Assembly (NCBI RefSeq): GCF_932526225.1
Contig: NC_064042.1
Coordinates: 1,969,001 to 2,029,000 of the forward strand
Direction of reading: 5' to 3'
Source: Nematostella vectensis
Taxonomy: Eukaryota; Cnidaria; Anthozoa; Actiniaria; Edwardsiidae
Length of the DNA: 60,000 nucleotides
Positions within the stretch are counted from its first letter, which is position 1. Every line of letters begins with the position of its first letter. The notes under the pieces were generated by a model. That model was given only the letters and a program-made list of their open reading frames with translations, searched no databases and was not told the DNA's origin. Positions 45,638 through 56,400 of this stretch are shown here, piece after piece. Position numbers and translations under genes: made by a program.

Positions 45638-46576
45638 ATGGCGGCGAAGGGCATGTCCGACGAAGAACTCGATGCGTTCCTTCGTCCTATATACTACGCC
45701 AGAGGTGGCTTCCAGGGAGTGACCGCTCTGCATGCCAAACTTTCCAAGGGCTCAGCCTCCATAGATCGAGTGCGCAAGTGGGTAAGCTCGCAGCCCGTCG
45801 GGGGCTACACACAGACACCTCCGACTACATACGCCAATTTCTCTGAGAAGACACCGAACCGCATCCACCAGTCGTACCTACTATTCTTGCCAACCGACCG
45901 CGGGTACAAGTATGCCCTGACTGTCGTTGACGTTGCTTCAGGGTATAAAGCCGCCCGTCCACTGAGGACTAAGAGCGCGGCCGTCGTCTCCCGCGACCTC
46001 GCTGACATCTACACAGAGGGACCTCTCACATGGCCTAAAGTCCTCATGGTTGATGACGGCACGGAGTTCAAGGGTGCTACCACAAAGCTCCTAACAGACC
46101 ACGGGGTGGAGGTCCGACGGGCTGAGCCAGGGCACCACAGGAGCCAAGCTTTCGCCGAGTCTTTCCATCGCTGGCTGGCACAGCGCCTATTTCGTGCGCA
46201 GTACTCGAAGGAGCTTGCATCTGGCGAAACAAACCGCGAGTGGATTACTGCTTTGTCAATCGTCATCTCGGACATAAACGCAGCGAAGACTCGCATGACT
46301 GGCTTTGCGCCTAAAGACGCCATAAAGCTGAGACGCGTGCCTCTCAAAGCCGAAAAGCCCCCCCTAGAGGTCCCCTTAGAGGTTGGAACGAAGGTGTACA
46401 TCGCCGTAAACGAGGAAGACCTCCAGGACAAAGGCCGACGGCGAGCGACGGACCCGTGGTGGACAAGCAAGGCATACCCAATACTAAAGAGGGTTATGGA
46501 GCCCGGACAGCCAGTGTTGTATTACACGGCGTACTCTAAGCACGGCTTCACGCGTTCGCAGTTGCGCGTTGCGTGA
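45638..46576 (+). CDS. retroviral-type (rve) integrase of the Polinton-like element
   Basis: ATG at 45638 gives 312 residues; the frame is open another 59 codons upstream. An N-terminal GGFQGVTALHAKLSK helix region (about 22-52) is followed by the rve fold: YLLFLPTDRGYKYALTVVDV, WPKVLMVDDGTEFKG and AFAESFHRWLAQRLF. An SH3-like C-terminal part ends the protein. The second and third catalytic acids are present as D139 and E174 with normal spacing. At the expected first acid (residue 80, just before LLFLP) a Tyr (TAC) stands, so activity is doubtful. Polinton integrases catalyse element insertion with 6-bp target duplication. It ends one base before the convergent HNH-like gene. Confidence 0.88.
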   Translation: MAAKGMSDEELDAFLRPIYYARGGFQGVTALHAKLSKGSASIDRVRKWVSSQPVGGYTQTPPTTYANFSEKTPNRIHQSYLLFLPTDRGYKYALTVVDVASGYKAARPLRTKSAAVVSRDLADIYTEGPLTWPKVLMVDDGTEFKGATTKLLTDHGVEVRRAEPGHHRSQAFAESFHRWLAQRLFRAQYSKELASGETNREWITALSIVISDINAAKTRMTGFAPKDAIKLRRVPLKAEKPPLEVPLEVGTKVYIAVNEEDLQDKGRRRATDPWWTSKAYPILKRVMEPGQPVLYYTAYSKHGFTRSQLRVA

Positions 46577-47001
46577 TCAGCGCTTGTGCCTTCTATTGCA
46601 GCTAAGGCACGTGAGTCTGACATTCCACTTGTAGTGACCCTGACTGTCGTCCAGCCGGTCGATACTGAAGCATTGGGGATGGCTCTTGGTGTACCCCTGA
46701 AGCAGAAACTGAGTGCCACATACGGTGCACTTCTTTTCCGCGTCAGCAATCATGCCGAGTACGTGGTACTGCGCCTCTCGGTGCCGCGCATCCTCTGCCC
46801 TACACTATTCGCTCCGCAGGGGCGGCACAACCGCGTCTCCGACTGCGTCCCTATGCCGCAGACTCTGCACGGTACGGTGAGGGGGCTGCCCTTACCGAGC
46901 CTTTGGAGGTGCACCTTGCAGTAGGTGTCCATGCACCTCTGGCCACACGTGTTTGCATGGCCGACCTTTAGCCACCCGCAGTAATCTTTTTCGCGCTTCA
47001 T
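46577..47001 (-). pseudogene. Cys-rich / HNH-like nuclease gene with a frameshift
   Basis: The minus-strand ATG at 47001 opens MKREKDYCGWLKVGHANTCG, QRCMDTYCKVH and CRVCGIGTQSETRLCRPCGA. That frame stops at about 46750. An overlapping frame reads KKCTVCGTQFLLQGY, then FSIDRLDDSQGH, NVRLTCLSCNRRHKR and a stop at 46577. The second part has the HNH pattern (CxxC, DRxD..GH, N, CxxCN). The two halves probably formed one protein, broken by a frameshift near 46780. It is a DNA-binding or nicking candidate within the element. It starts 10 bp inside the right TIR and ends against the integrase. Confidence 0.65.
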
Positions 47002-47010
47002 AATTATTCG

Positions 47011-47521
47011 AATGCTCGGTATACTACAGGACAGATGGGGGTCTAATTGCAAGGTTTCCATATCCTACCGCGCGAAGCCGCGCGAAGCCGGGTCACCCCC
47101 ATTTCTATGCGCGCAAGCCCCTGCCCGACCCCCGGCGCTTCGCGTATGCGCAGCATGACCGCCGACCCGGACCCCGCCCGGCCGTGGGGAACGGCAGTTG
47201 TTTATCTACGCAATCCTTGATCTGCTTAATGTGAGCCTGAAACGGGGCGTGGCACGCCTCCCAGCCTTGAGACGGGGCTGGGGGGCTCGGCGGGGCGTGG
47301 CGCGCCCCCCAGCCTTGAAACGGGGCTGGGGGGGTCGGTGGGGCGTGGCGCGCCCCCCAGCCTTGAAACGGGGCTGGGGGGGTCGGTGGGGCGTGGCGCG
47401 CCTCCCAGCCTCGAAACGGGGCTTGGGGGCTCGGCTGGGCGTGGCGCGCCTCCCAGTCTCGAAACGGGGCTGGAGGGCTCGGATAATTGATCAGCGTCTA
47501 TGAACGCCCCCAGTCCCCCCC
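47011..47521. repeat. right terminal inverted repeat
   Basis: Inverted match to 40599-41306, with five ~48-bp GC-rich units marked by GAAACGGGGCTGG. It lacks the AT-rich palindrome block of the left repeat. Long open frames through it on both strands are repeat artefacts. Confidence 0.88.
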
Positions 47522-47960
47522 TTACAAACTAGCAAATGTAAAGTACAAACTCTCAAAAGCAAGATACAAACACGCAAATGCAAAGTACAAACTAGCAAAT
47601 GCAAAGTACAAACTAGCAAAAGCAAAATACAAACTCGCAAAAGCAAAATACAAACTCGCAAATGCAAAATACAAACTAGCAAAAGCAAAATACAAACTCG
47701 CAAAAGCAAAATACAAACTCGCAAATGAAAAATACAAACATGCAAATGCAAAGTACAAACTCGCAGAAGCAAAATACAAACTCGAAAAAGCAAAATACAA
47801 ACTCGCAAAAGCAAACTACAAAATCGCAAAAGCAAAATATAAACTCAGGAGCAAAATACAAACTAGCAAAATAGAAATACAAACTCGCAAAAGCGAAATA
47901 CAAACTCGCAAAAGCGAAATACAAACTCACAAAAGCAAAATACAATCTCGTGATATTGAT
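47522..47960. repeat. 21-bp satellite abutting the element's right end
   Basis: About 20 copies of a 21-bp unit (AAAGCAAAATACAAACTCGCA and variants). The target duplication TTACAA overlaps the first unit. The plus frame reads heptads of KYKLAKA type, with no sign that it is a real protein. Confidence 0.88.
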
Positions 47961-48915
47961 TGCAAAACATGGAAATGCGAAACCGAATAGGGCAGTGGCC
48001 CCGCTAATGAGTGCCCGCTGGGCTTCCGTAGTTAACAGCATTTTTTACTCCTTGATAGATAGCACATTGGGAGCGGTTTATGCAATTTGTAACCTTTTAA
48101 GTGCTTGAAAGCACTTTAAAAAAACATCACTTTCAGTTTTTCCTGATTTTCTTAGATACTGAACATCTCTTTTCTGACAACCTTCATGTCCAGTTATTCT
48201 ATTAGGATATGATGATCCACTAGCGTGGAGCCCCTTATGGATAACAGAGGTGGAATAATTTTTTGATACCCCATAAGGGATAGCAGTTAGTAGGATTTTA
48301 TAACCTAAAAGATAGGATAAAAAGATAAAATAACAAGTTTACAGTCAGACGATAGGCATACTTGATAATATTTTCATGTCTGCTGTTGGCTCGCCAATAC
48401 AGATTTCAACTCTGGACAAAGCTTGTTGAAAAAAACTTGTAAGTTTACCTTTGTGAAGCAGATCCAGCATTTTCTGAGATTTTCGCTTTAAAACGACACA
48501 CAGCCATTCAGGGTCTAAGGATGCGCTCAAACCTAGTTCCCGTTAATTATTACCAATAAAAACAGTGTAATGATATGGATTCTAAAAACGTTTTTTTAGA
48601 TGCTGCTATGGGAGACAAGACGCAGATATGTTATTTCCAGAACAGACCCAAGAAGATCAGCGGCAGAGACCCAAGCATCTGTCACACAACTCCCTTCACG
48701 TGACTAGCATTTTCACTTTCCAACTACTGAAGCACCTGAACTCTAGCTAGCTAATGATGATAGGCAACTTGCACTAACCTTGATCACATAACTTTTTGGG
48801 TGCCAAAGTAGTGCGCACACTGGCGCAAATAACAACAAAAAAGCAACTTATCCAGCTCTTACGGATCAGCAAGAAAGTTTTCGTGTGTCAGATTTATTTA
48901 TTTTTGATTTTCCAA
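47961..48915. other. spacer without a recognised gene
   Basis: It contains a minus-strand stretch (48345-48530; LDPEWLCVVLKRKSQKMLDL) that could be an exon, but no family is recognised. Nothing else is supported. Confidence 0.45.
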
Positions 48916-48922
48916 TGTGTAG

Positions 48923-49110
48923 GCTCTGCTAAAACCAAGTTTCAGATACGCTTTGATTATCATAAAAGCAGTATAGTTAACCACAAGAAAAGATCAGTGG
49001 CTGAGAAGAAGGCAGATGATCTGGTGTTCAGGCACTTTAACTCGGATGGACATAGGGGACTAGCGAACTTGACACACCCCCTGTATACGCGCCAGATTGA
49101 TCAATCTACA
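48923..49110 (+). pseudogene. GIY-YIG-nuclease-like retroelement fragment
   Basis: After an acceptor-like CAATGTGTAG the frame reads SAKTKFQIRFDYHKSSIVNH, KKRSVAEKKADD and FRHFNSDGHRGLANL. The FxxRFxxHKS...HF.xDGHxGL pattern resembles the GIY-YIG-like C-terminal region seen in some cnidarian retroelement proteins. Flanking coding sequence is absent, so it is treated as a remnant. Confidence 0.45.
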
Positions 49111-49315
49111 TTTGTCCCGATGGTGGCAGCTTTAGTAAACACAGTTTTGTTGCGGCATTTAGAATGTATCCGTGCTAGAAGCTCAAAAATTGTAGAAAAA
49201 AAGTCGGAAAGATCCTTCCTTCAGATAAATGTATTTATTGTGTACATTGAGGCGTTGGATTATTCGCGCCTTCTATGAATTTGGATGTGTAGTCTGAGAA
49301 TAATTTGGACCAACA

Positions 49316-49541
49316 CAGGGGCGGATACAGGGGAGAAGGGTGGATTGGGTGGATATCCACCCCCCTCTTTTTGAGTAAAAACAATTGAAAAGTCACTTTG
49401 TTTGAAGAAAATAGCTTGACTTTGCTGACGCGACAAATCCAATTCAGCGTGTAGTGACCTACCAAGAACCGCTGGATCAGTTATAAACCGTCTAACCGGC
49501 CATTATCCACACCCCATTTTGAAATCCGGGATCTGCCCCTG
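49316..49541. mobile_element. MITE, 226 bp, with CAGGGGC termini
   Basis: The ends CAGGGGCGGATACAGG and (inverted) CAGGGGCAGATCCCGG are flanked by CAACA on both sides (49311-49315 and 49542-49546). There is no coding capacity. CAGGGGC-type ends are usual in hAT-related short elements, though hAT duplications are normally 8 bp. Confidence 0.75.
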
Positions 49542-49894
49542 CAACATTGAAGCTCTTTTAATTAAATCTTTAGTTCCTGCTGTGCCCGCGATAAGAATCA
49601 TGGAGAATTATTTCTTAAATCTAATGGAAAACTATCGTCAAGAATTATCTTTACAGTATTTAAACTTTTAATACCCTACATGCTTTAATTAGATCGGAAG
49701 AACGAATTAATTTCACACTTGGCTACATATGACATGATCGACCTCCCCCGCTTTAGCAAATGCAACAAGGTGTTGATGTTGGCTGGTAGCGCTAATAGAC
49801 GTAATTTTACTTTTCAGTTAAATTATATTTTTGTATAAACAAGCAACTTGCAGTGAACAAGAATATCTGTTCTTTTGCGGGTTTGTATTGGATG

Positions 49895-49895
49895 T

Positions 49896-49933
<38 letters not shown>

Positions 49934-50010
49934 TATCATCACCATCGTAATCACAATCGTCATCACCAATAACATCATCATCGCATTATCATCATCACAA
50001 TATACACAAT
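49895..50010. repeat. (ATC)n microsatellite
   Basis: A CAT/ATC triplet run with interruptions, shared with the distal duplicate near 33148-33235. It marks the outer edge of the segmental duplication. Confidence 0.9.
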
Positions 50011-50074
50011 ACAATAAAATCACACAAATGAAATAGGGTAATGCACACTATTTATTACCGTACAATGTTCGTTG

Positions 50075-50175
50075 TCTACAATTTCACTGTAATTACACCT
50101 TACACATATTAAGATCTACATAAGAACTCCTGTAATTACACCTTACACATATTAAGATCTACATAAGAACTCCTT
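50075..50175. repeat. 46-bp direct duplication in the fibrinogen-C 3' flank
   Basis: A segment containing CTGTAATTACACCTTACACA is present twice in tandem. The distal duplicate (33320-33370) has a single copy. Confidence 0.8.
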
Positions 50176-50463
50176 TTAACTTTGTAGGGAGACGTGCGCT
50201 ACCGTGGCCACCGATACAAAAGTTTGGCCAATTTGCCAATTATAGTATACGAAATTCGCAGAGTCATTTATATTTGTTGGCACAAATTTTAAAGTTAGGA
50301 GGAGTTTATTGTATTCTGATGTGCTTTGCAGCATTCCTTTGCTATGCTCGTTGGCTAACGTTGATGCTAACGCCATGCGTTTCACGCATCCTTATTGGCT
50401 TACTTCACAAAAACTGTCAAAGTGTCCACGGTAGCGCGCGTCGCACTGTAATGGTTGTGGTGT

Positions 50464-53400
50464 TTAGTTAGGTACATAGTCGGCTGGCCTGATTTTCATT
50501 TCAGATCGCTTGAAGGAATAAGAATAGTTCTTCCATGTACCCCAGTTTATACCGTCGGAATTTGAAGCCTTTCCCCCTTGGAAATACTTCCCGTTCAGAT
50601 TGCTATTGTTACACGACCAATACCACCACGCACCCTTCCTCATTACTGCACAATTAGAATTATAAGTGTCATGGTCCTGGTCCTTTGTGGAGAATGGCAT
50701 TCCTCGATGGTAAGAGAGCGAGTCACCAGCAGTCCCTGCGACCAATAGCAACAAACCACGCCTTTATCAGGGATGGACTATCAGAAAGGGATGGACTATC
50801 AGATAGGGATGGACTATTAGATAGGGATGGACTATTAGATAGGGATAGACTATTAGAAAGGTATGGACTATCAGAAAGGGATGGACTATCAGATAGGGAT
50901 GGACTATTAGATAGGGATAGACTATTAGAAAGGGATGGACTATTAGATAGGGATGGACTATTAGATAGTTATGGACTATCAGATAGGGATGGAATATTAG
51001 ATAGGGATGGACTATCAGATAGGGATGGACTATCAGATAGGGATGGACTATTAGATAGGGATGGACTATTAGATAGGGATAGACTATTAGAAAGGTATGG
51101 ACTATCAGAAAGGGATGGACTATCAGATAGGGATGGACTATCAGATAGGGATGGACTATCAGAAAGGGATGGACTATCAGATAGGGATGGACTATCAGAA
51201 AGGGATGGACTATCAGATAGGGATGGACTATTAGATAGGGATAGGCTATTAGAAAGGGATGGACTATTAGATAGGGATGGACTATTAGATAGTTATGGAC
51301 TATCAGATAGGGATGGAATATTAGATAGGGATGGACTATCAGATAGGGATGGACTATTAGATAGGGATGGACTATTAGATAGGGATGGCAGGGGCGTACG
51401 CAGCCTATAGGCCTGCAGTCACTGGACTGCAAAAAAAAATTGGCGATATTATTTGCATAACAAGGGGAAAAAAATCAAATGTTTACTCATTCATTTTTAT
51501 GTACGTAGTTTTATATATATGATGAGGATAAAAACTAAAATTTTCTTAATCATGGTAGTCTACAGATGATTTCCAAACATATTGTTATGTCGTTCAGTGT
51601 CACGCGACAACTGAAGTCCTATTTTATATCGAGGATGACAGAGGATCGTGTAATATTCTCAAAAGTCTGATGCCAATTTCAAACCCAAAAGCGGGAGCTA
51701 TGAAATCTTCACGGGAATGCGGGATGAGGTGCCACGCCCTCATTCAGCTTCTGAACGCTTGGACTGCAACTTGTTAAAATCCTGCATTTGCCCCTGGATG
51801 GACTATCAGATAGAGATGGACTATTAAACAGGGATGGACTATTAGATAGGGATGGACTATTAGAAAGGTATGGACTATCAGATAGGAATGGACTATCAGA
51901 TAGGAATGGACTATCAGATAGGGATGGACTATCAGATAGGAATGGACTATTAGATAGGAATGGACTATTAGATAGGGATGGACTATCAGATAGGTATGGA
52001 CTATCAGATAGGAATGGACTATTAGATAGGGATGGACTATCAGATAGGAATGGACTATCAGATAGGAATGGACTATCAGATAGGAATGGACTATTAGATA
52101 GGGATGGACTATCAGATAGGTATGGACTATCAGATAGGGATGAACTATCAGATAGGGATGGACTATTAGATAGGGATGGACTATCAGATAGGTATGGACT
52201 ATCAGATAGGGATGGACTATCAGATAGGGATGGACTATCAGATAGGAATGGACTATCAGATAGGAATGGACTATCAGATAGGAATGGACTATTAGATAGG
52301 GATGGACTATCAGATAGGTATGGGCTATTAGATAGGTATGGACTATAAGATAGGGATGGACTATCAGATAGGAATGGACTATCAGATAGGAATGGACTAT
52401 CAGATAGGAATGGACTATTAGATAGGAATGGACTATCAGATAGGGATGGACTATTAGAAAGGTATGGACTATCAGATAGGATGGAATATCAGATAGGAAT
52501 GGACTATTAGATAGGAATGGACTATCAGATAGGGATGGACTATCAGATAGGTATGGGCTATTAGATAGGTATGGACTATAAGATAGGGATGGACTATCAG
52601 ATAGGAATGGACTATCAGATAGGAATGGACTATCAAATAGGAATGGACTATTAGATAGGAATGGACTATCAGATAGGGATGGACTATTAGAAAGGTATGG
52701 ACTATCAGATAGGATGGAATATCAGATAGGAATGGACTATTAGATAGGAATGGACTATCAGATAGGGATGGACTATCAGATAGGAATGGACTATCAGATA
52801 GGAATGGACTATTACATAGGGATGGACTATTAGATATGGATGGACCATTAGATAGGTATGGGCTATTAGATAGGTATGGACTATCAGATAGGGATGGACT
52901 ATCAGATAGGAATGGACTATCAGATAGGAATGGACTATCAGATAGGAATGGACTATTAGATAGGAATGGACTATCAGATAGGGATGGACTATTAGAAAGG
53001 TATGGACTATCAGATAGGATGGAATATCAGATAGGAATGGACTATTAGATAATAATGGACTATCAGATAGGGATGGACTATCAGATAGGAATGGACTATC
53101 AGATAGGAATGGACTATTAGATAGGGATGGACTATCAGATAGGGATGGACTATCAGATAGGAATGGACTATCAGATAGGAATGGACTATTAGATAGGGAT
53201 GGACTATTAGATAGGACAGTGGCGAACCAGGGGTGGTGACGGAGGTGACATGTCACCCCCTTGTTGGGTGAAAAAAATGATTTTTGAAAAAAAGGGAGGG
53301 GAGGGGAGGGAGGGAGGGACTATTAGATAAGATGGAATATTAGATAGGGATGGACTATTAGATAGGGATGGACTATCAGATAGGAATGGACTATCAGATA

Positions 53401-56400
53401 GGAATGGACTATTAGATAGGGATAGACTATTAGATAGGGATGGACTATCAGATAGAATGGAATATAGATAAGGATGGATTATTAGATAGGGGTAAAATAT
53501 CAGATACAACATTTAACATTTAAATATGTACGACACCGTAAATATATATAAAGCAATTTCGTGGTATGTTGTCCGACGCATTCCAGCAGACAAAAGTTGT
53601 CCGGTGGTTTTCTTCCTATTTTTTTATCTCCGACCATGATATGCTTGTTTAGCTCTTATGGAAGTTCGCCGAAAATCTGTGTTCTTATGCTTGTATGAAA
53701 AAAATGTTTTTTTTTACTTCCTGTAAATAGGAATTGAAAGTCTCCTACCCCGAAAATTGCATTCAAAGTATGTTTTTTTTAATTTCTAGAAACGTGACTA
53801 TGCCGTTTTCCTGCACACCTGAGTAAGATCCAAGCGTCAGAACATAGTTTCTGTTCTCTGCAGACACGGCAAAGTGATCGTACACGGCATATTTTGTAGC
53901 ACCAGCCCAGTCCATCAAGTCAACGCGAACTGTGGTATTAGTCTGACTGGTCAGAAGATGGATCTTGTCAAGTCCAAGCCAGAACTCTCCTGTCTCGTTG
54001 CCGAACCCGCGCTTGTAGTCAGCCCATCCGAGATAGAAGTCCACTGACCCGTCTTGTCTTCTCTGGAGCACGGTCCATCCGTCGCCATCTGTAGTCTGGT
54101 CACAGTAAACCTGGATTGAAATCACAATGACCAGAATGTACCCAACACTATGACACCAACCAGAACAACAAGATATCAACATAAAAACGTTTTTCTGTGT
54201 ATAAACCACTCTCCTCCTTTTCTCTGACGGTCTCCCTGTGTACATACCGCTCTTTTCCTTACCCTGATGGTCTTTCTGTGTACACACCGCTCTGTTTACT
54301 TACCCTGATGGTCTCCCTGTGTACACACCGCTCTGTTCCCTTACCCTGATGGTCTCCCTGTGTACTCACCTCTCTGTTCCCTTACCCTGATGGTCTCCCT
54401 GTGTACACACTGTTCTGTTCCTTGTCCTGATGGTCTTCCTATGTACACATTGTTCCGTACTCTAACCCTGATGGTCTCCCTGTGTACACTCTGTTCTGTA
54501 CTCTTACCCTGATGGTCTCCCTGTGTACACACTGTTCTATTCCTTACCCTGATGGTCTCCCTGTGTACACTCTGTTCTGTACTCTTACCCTGATGGTCTC
54601 CCTGTGTACACACTGTTCTATTCCTTACCCTGATGGTCTCCCTGTGTACACATTGTTCTGTTCCCTTACCCTGATGGTCTCCCTGTGTACACACTGTTCT
54701 GTTCCTTGCCCTGATGGTCTCCCTGTGTACACACTGTTCTATTCCTTACCCTGATGGTCTCCCTGTGTACAATCTGTTCTGTACTCTAACCCTGATGGTC
54801 TCCCTGTGTACACTCTGTTCTGCACTCTTACCCTGATGGTCTCCCTGTGTACACTCTGTTCTGTACTCTTACCCTGATGGTCTCCCTGTGTACACTCTGT
54901 TCTGTACTCTTACCCTGATGGTCTCCCTGTGTACACACTGTTCTGTTCCTTACCCTGATGGTCTCCCTGTGTACACACTGTTCTGTTCTCTTACCCTGAT
55001 GGTCTCCCTGTGTACACTCTGTTCTGTACTCTTACCCTGATGGTCTCCTTGTGTACACACTGTTCTATTCCTTACCCTGATGGTCTCCCTGTGTACACAC
55101 TGTTCTATTCCTTACCCTGATGGTCTCCCTGTGTACACACTGTTCTGTTCCTTATCCTGATGGTCTCCCTGTGTACACACTGTTCTGTACTCTAACCCTG
55201 ATGGTCTCCCTGTGTACACTCTGTTCTGTACTCTTACCCTGATGGTCTCCCTGTGTACACACTGTTCTGTTCCTTACCCTGATGGTCTCCCTGTGTACAC
55301 ACTGTTCTGTTCCTTACCCTGATGGTCTCCCTGTGTACACACTGTTCTGTTCCTTACCCTGATGGTCTCCCTGTGTACACACTGTTCTGTTCCTTACCCT
55401 GATGGTCTCCCTGTGTACACACTGTTCTGTTCCTTACCCTGATGGTCTCCCTGTGTACACACTGTTCTGTTCCTTACCCTGATGGTCTCCCTGTGTACAC
55501 ACTGTTCTGTTCCTTACCCTGATGGTCTCCTTGTGTACACACTGTTCTATTCCTTACAATGATGGTCTCCCTGTGTACACTCTGTTCTGTACTCTTACCC
55601 TGATGGTCTCCCTGTGTACACACTGTTCTGTACTCTAACCCTGATGGTCTCCCTGTGTACACTCTGTTCTGTACTCTTACCCTGATGGTCTCCCTGTGTA
55701 CACACTGTTCTGTACTCTTACCCTGATGGTCTCCCTGTGTACACATTGTTCTGTTCCTTACCCTGATGGTCTCCCTGTGTACACATTGTTCTGTTCCTTA
55801 CCCTGATGGTCTCCCTGTGTACACACTGTTCTGTACTCTTACCCTGATGGTCTCCCTGTGTACACTCTGTTCTGTTCCCTTACCCTGATGGTCTCCCTGT
55901 GTACACACTGTTCTGTTCCTTACCCTGATGGTCTCCCTGTGTACACACTGTTCTGTACTCTTACCCTGATGGTCTCCCTGTGTACACACTGTTCTGTTCC
56001 CTTACCCTGATGGTCTCCCTGTGTACACTCTGTTCTGTACTCTTACCCTGATGGTCTCCCTGTGTACACATTGTTCTGTTCCTTACCCTGATGGTCTCCC
56101 TGTGTACACACTGTTCTGTACTCTTACCCTGATGGTCTCCCTGTGTACACACTGTTCTGTTCCTTGTCCTGATGGTCTTCCTATGTACACATTGTTCCGT
56201 ACTCTAACCCTGATGGTCTCCCTGTGTACACTCTGTTCTGTACTCTTACCCTGATGGTCTCCCTGTGTACACACTGTTCTATTCCTTACCCTGATGGTCT
56301 CCCTGTGTACACTCTGTTCTGTACTCTTACCCTGATGGTCTCCCTGTGTACACACTGTTCTATTCCTTACCCTGATGGTCTCCCTGTGTACACATTGTTC

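Larger units (their letters stand above)
40599..47521. mobile_element. compact Polinton-like (Maverick-type) element, 6.9 kb, internally deleted
   Basis: The element begins GGGGGG at 40599 and ends CCCCCCC at 47521, flanked by the 6-bp direct repeat TTACAA (40593-40598 and 47522-47527). Six-bp duplications are characteristic of Polintons. Terminal inverted repeats run 40599-41306 and 47011-47521. Inside are virus-like genes: a retroviral-type integrase, a packaging-ATPase-like gene, a capsid-like gene, an HNH-like nuclease and element-specific genes. Full-length Polintons are usually 15-20 kb with a protein-primed DNA polymerase B and a protease; neither is visible here, and several genes carry frameshifts or deletion joints. 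The GC content is far above the surrounding DNA. It is probably a non-autonomous or dead copy; whether larger relatives exist in the genome cannot be seen. Confidence 0.88.
50770..53470. repeat. 18-bp satellite filling a fibrinogen-C intron
   Basis: Roughly 120 or more copies of GGATGGACTATCAGATAG and variants (TATTAGAAAG, GGAATGG), interrupted by two inserted elements (51389-51796 and about 53217-53310). Because the unit is six codons without stops, long frames are open on both strands; these are not genes. The array reaches to within about 30 bp of the acceptor of the last exon. Confidence 0.95.

Noticed and set aside
40599-47521. DNA polymerase B or adenain-type protease in the Polinton-like element
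   Set aside because: No polymerase or protease motif was seen in any frame; all of the interior is accounted for by other genes.
47487-47990. Lys-rich 167-codon heptad protein
   Set aside because: Pure 21-bp satellite translation that starts inside the element's TIR.
48345-48530. Minus-strand exon LDPEWLCVVLKRKSQKML
   Set aside because: It has a plausible donor but no recognisable family and no partner exon, so it is not called.
50685-53512. Long frames of DRDGLS-type and YLIVHP-type repeats
   Set aside because: They arise from an 18-bp satellite with no stops, are open on both strands, and lie in an intron.
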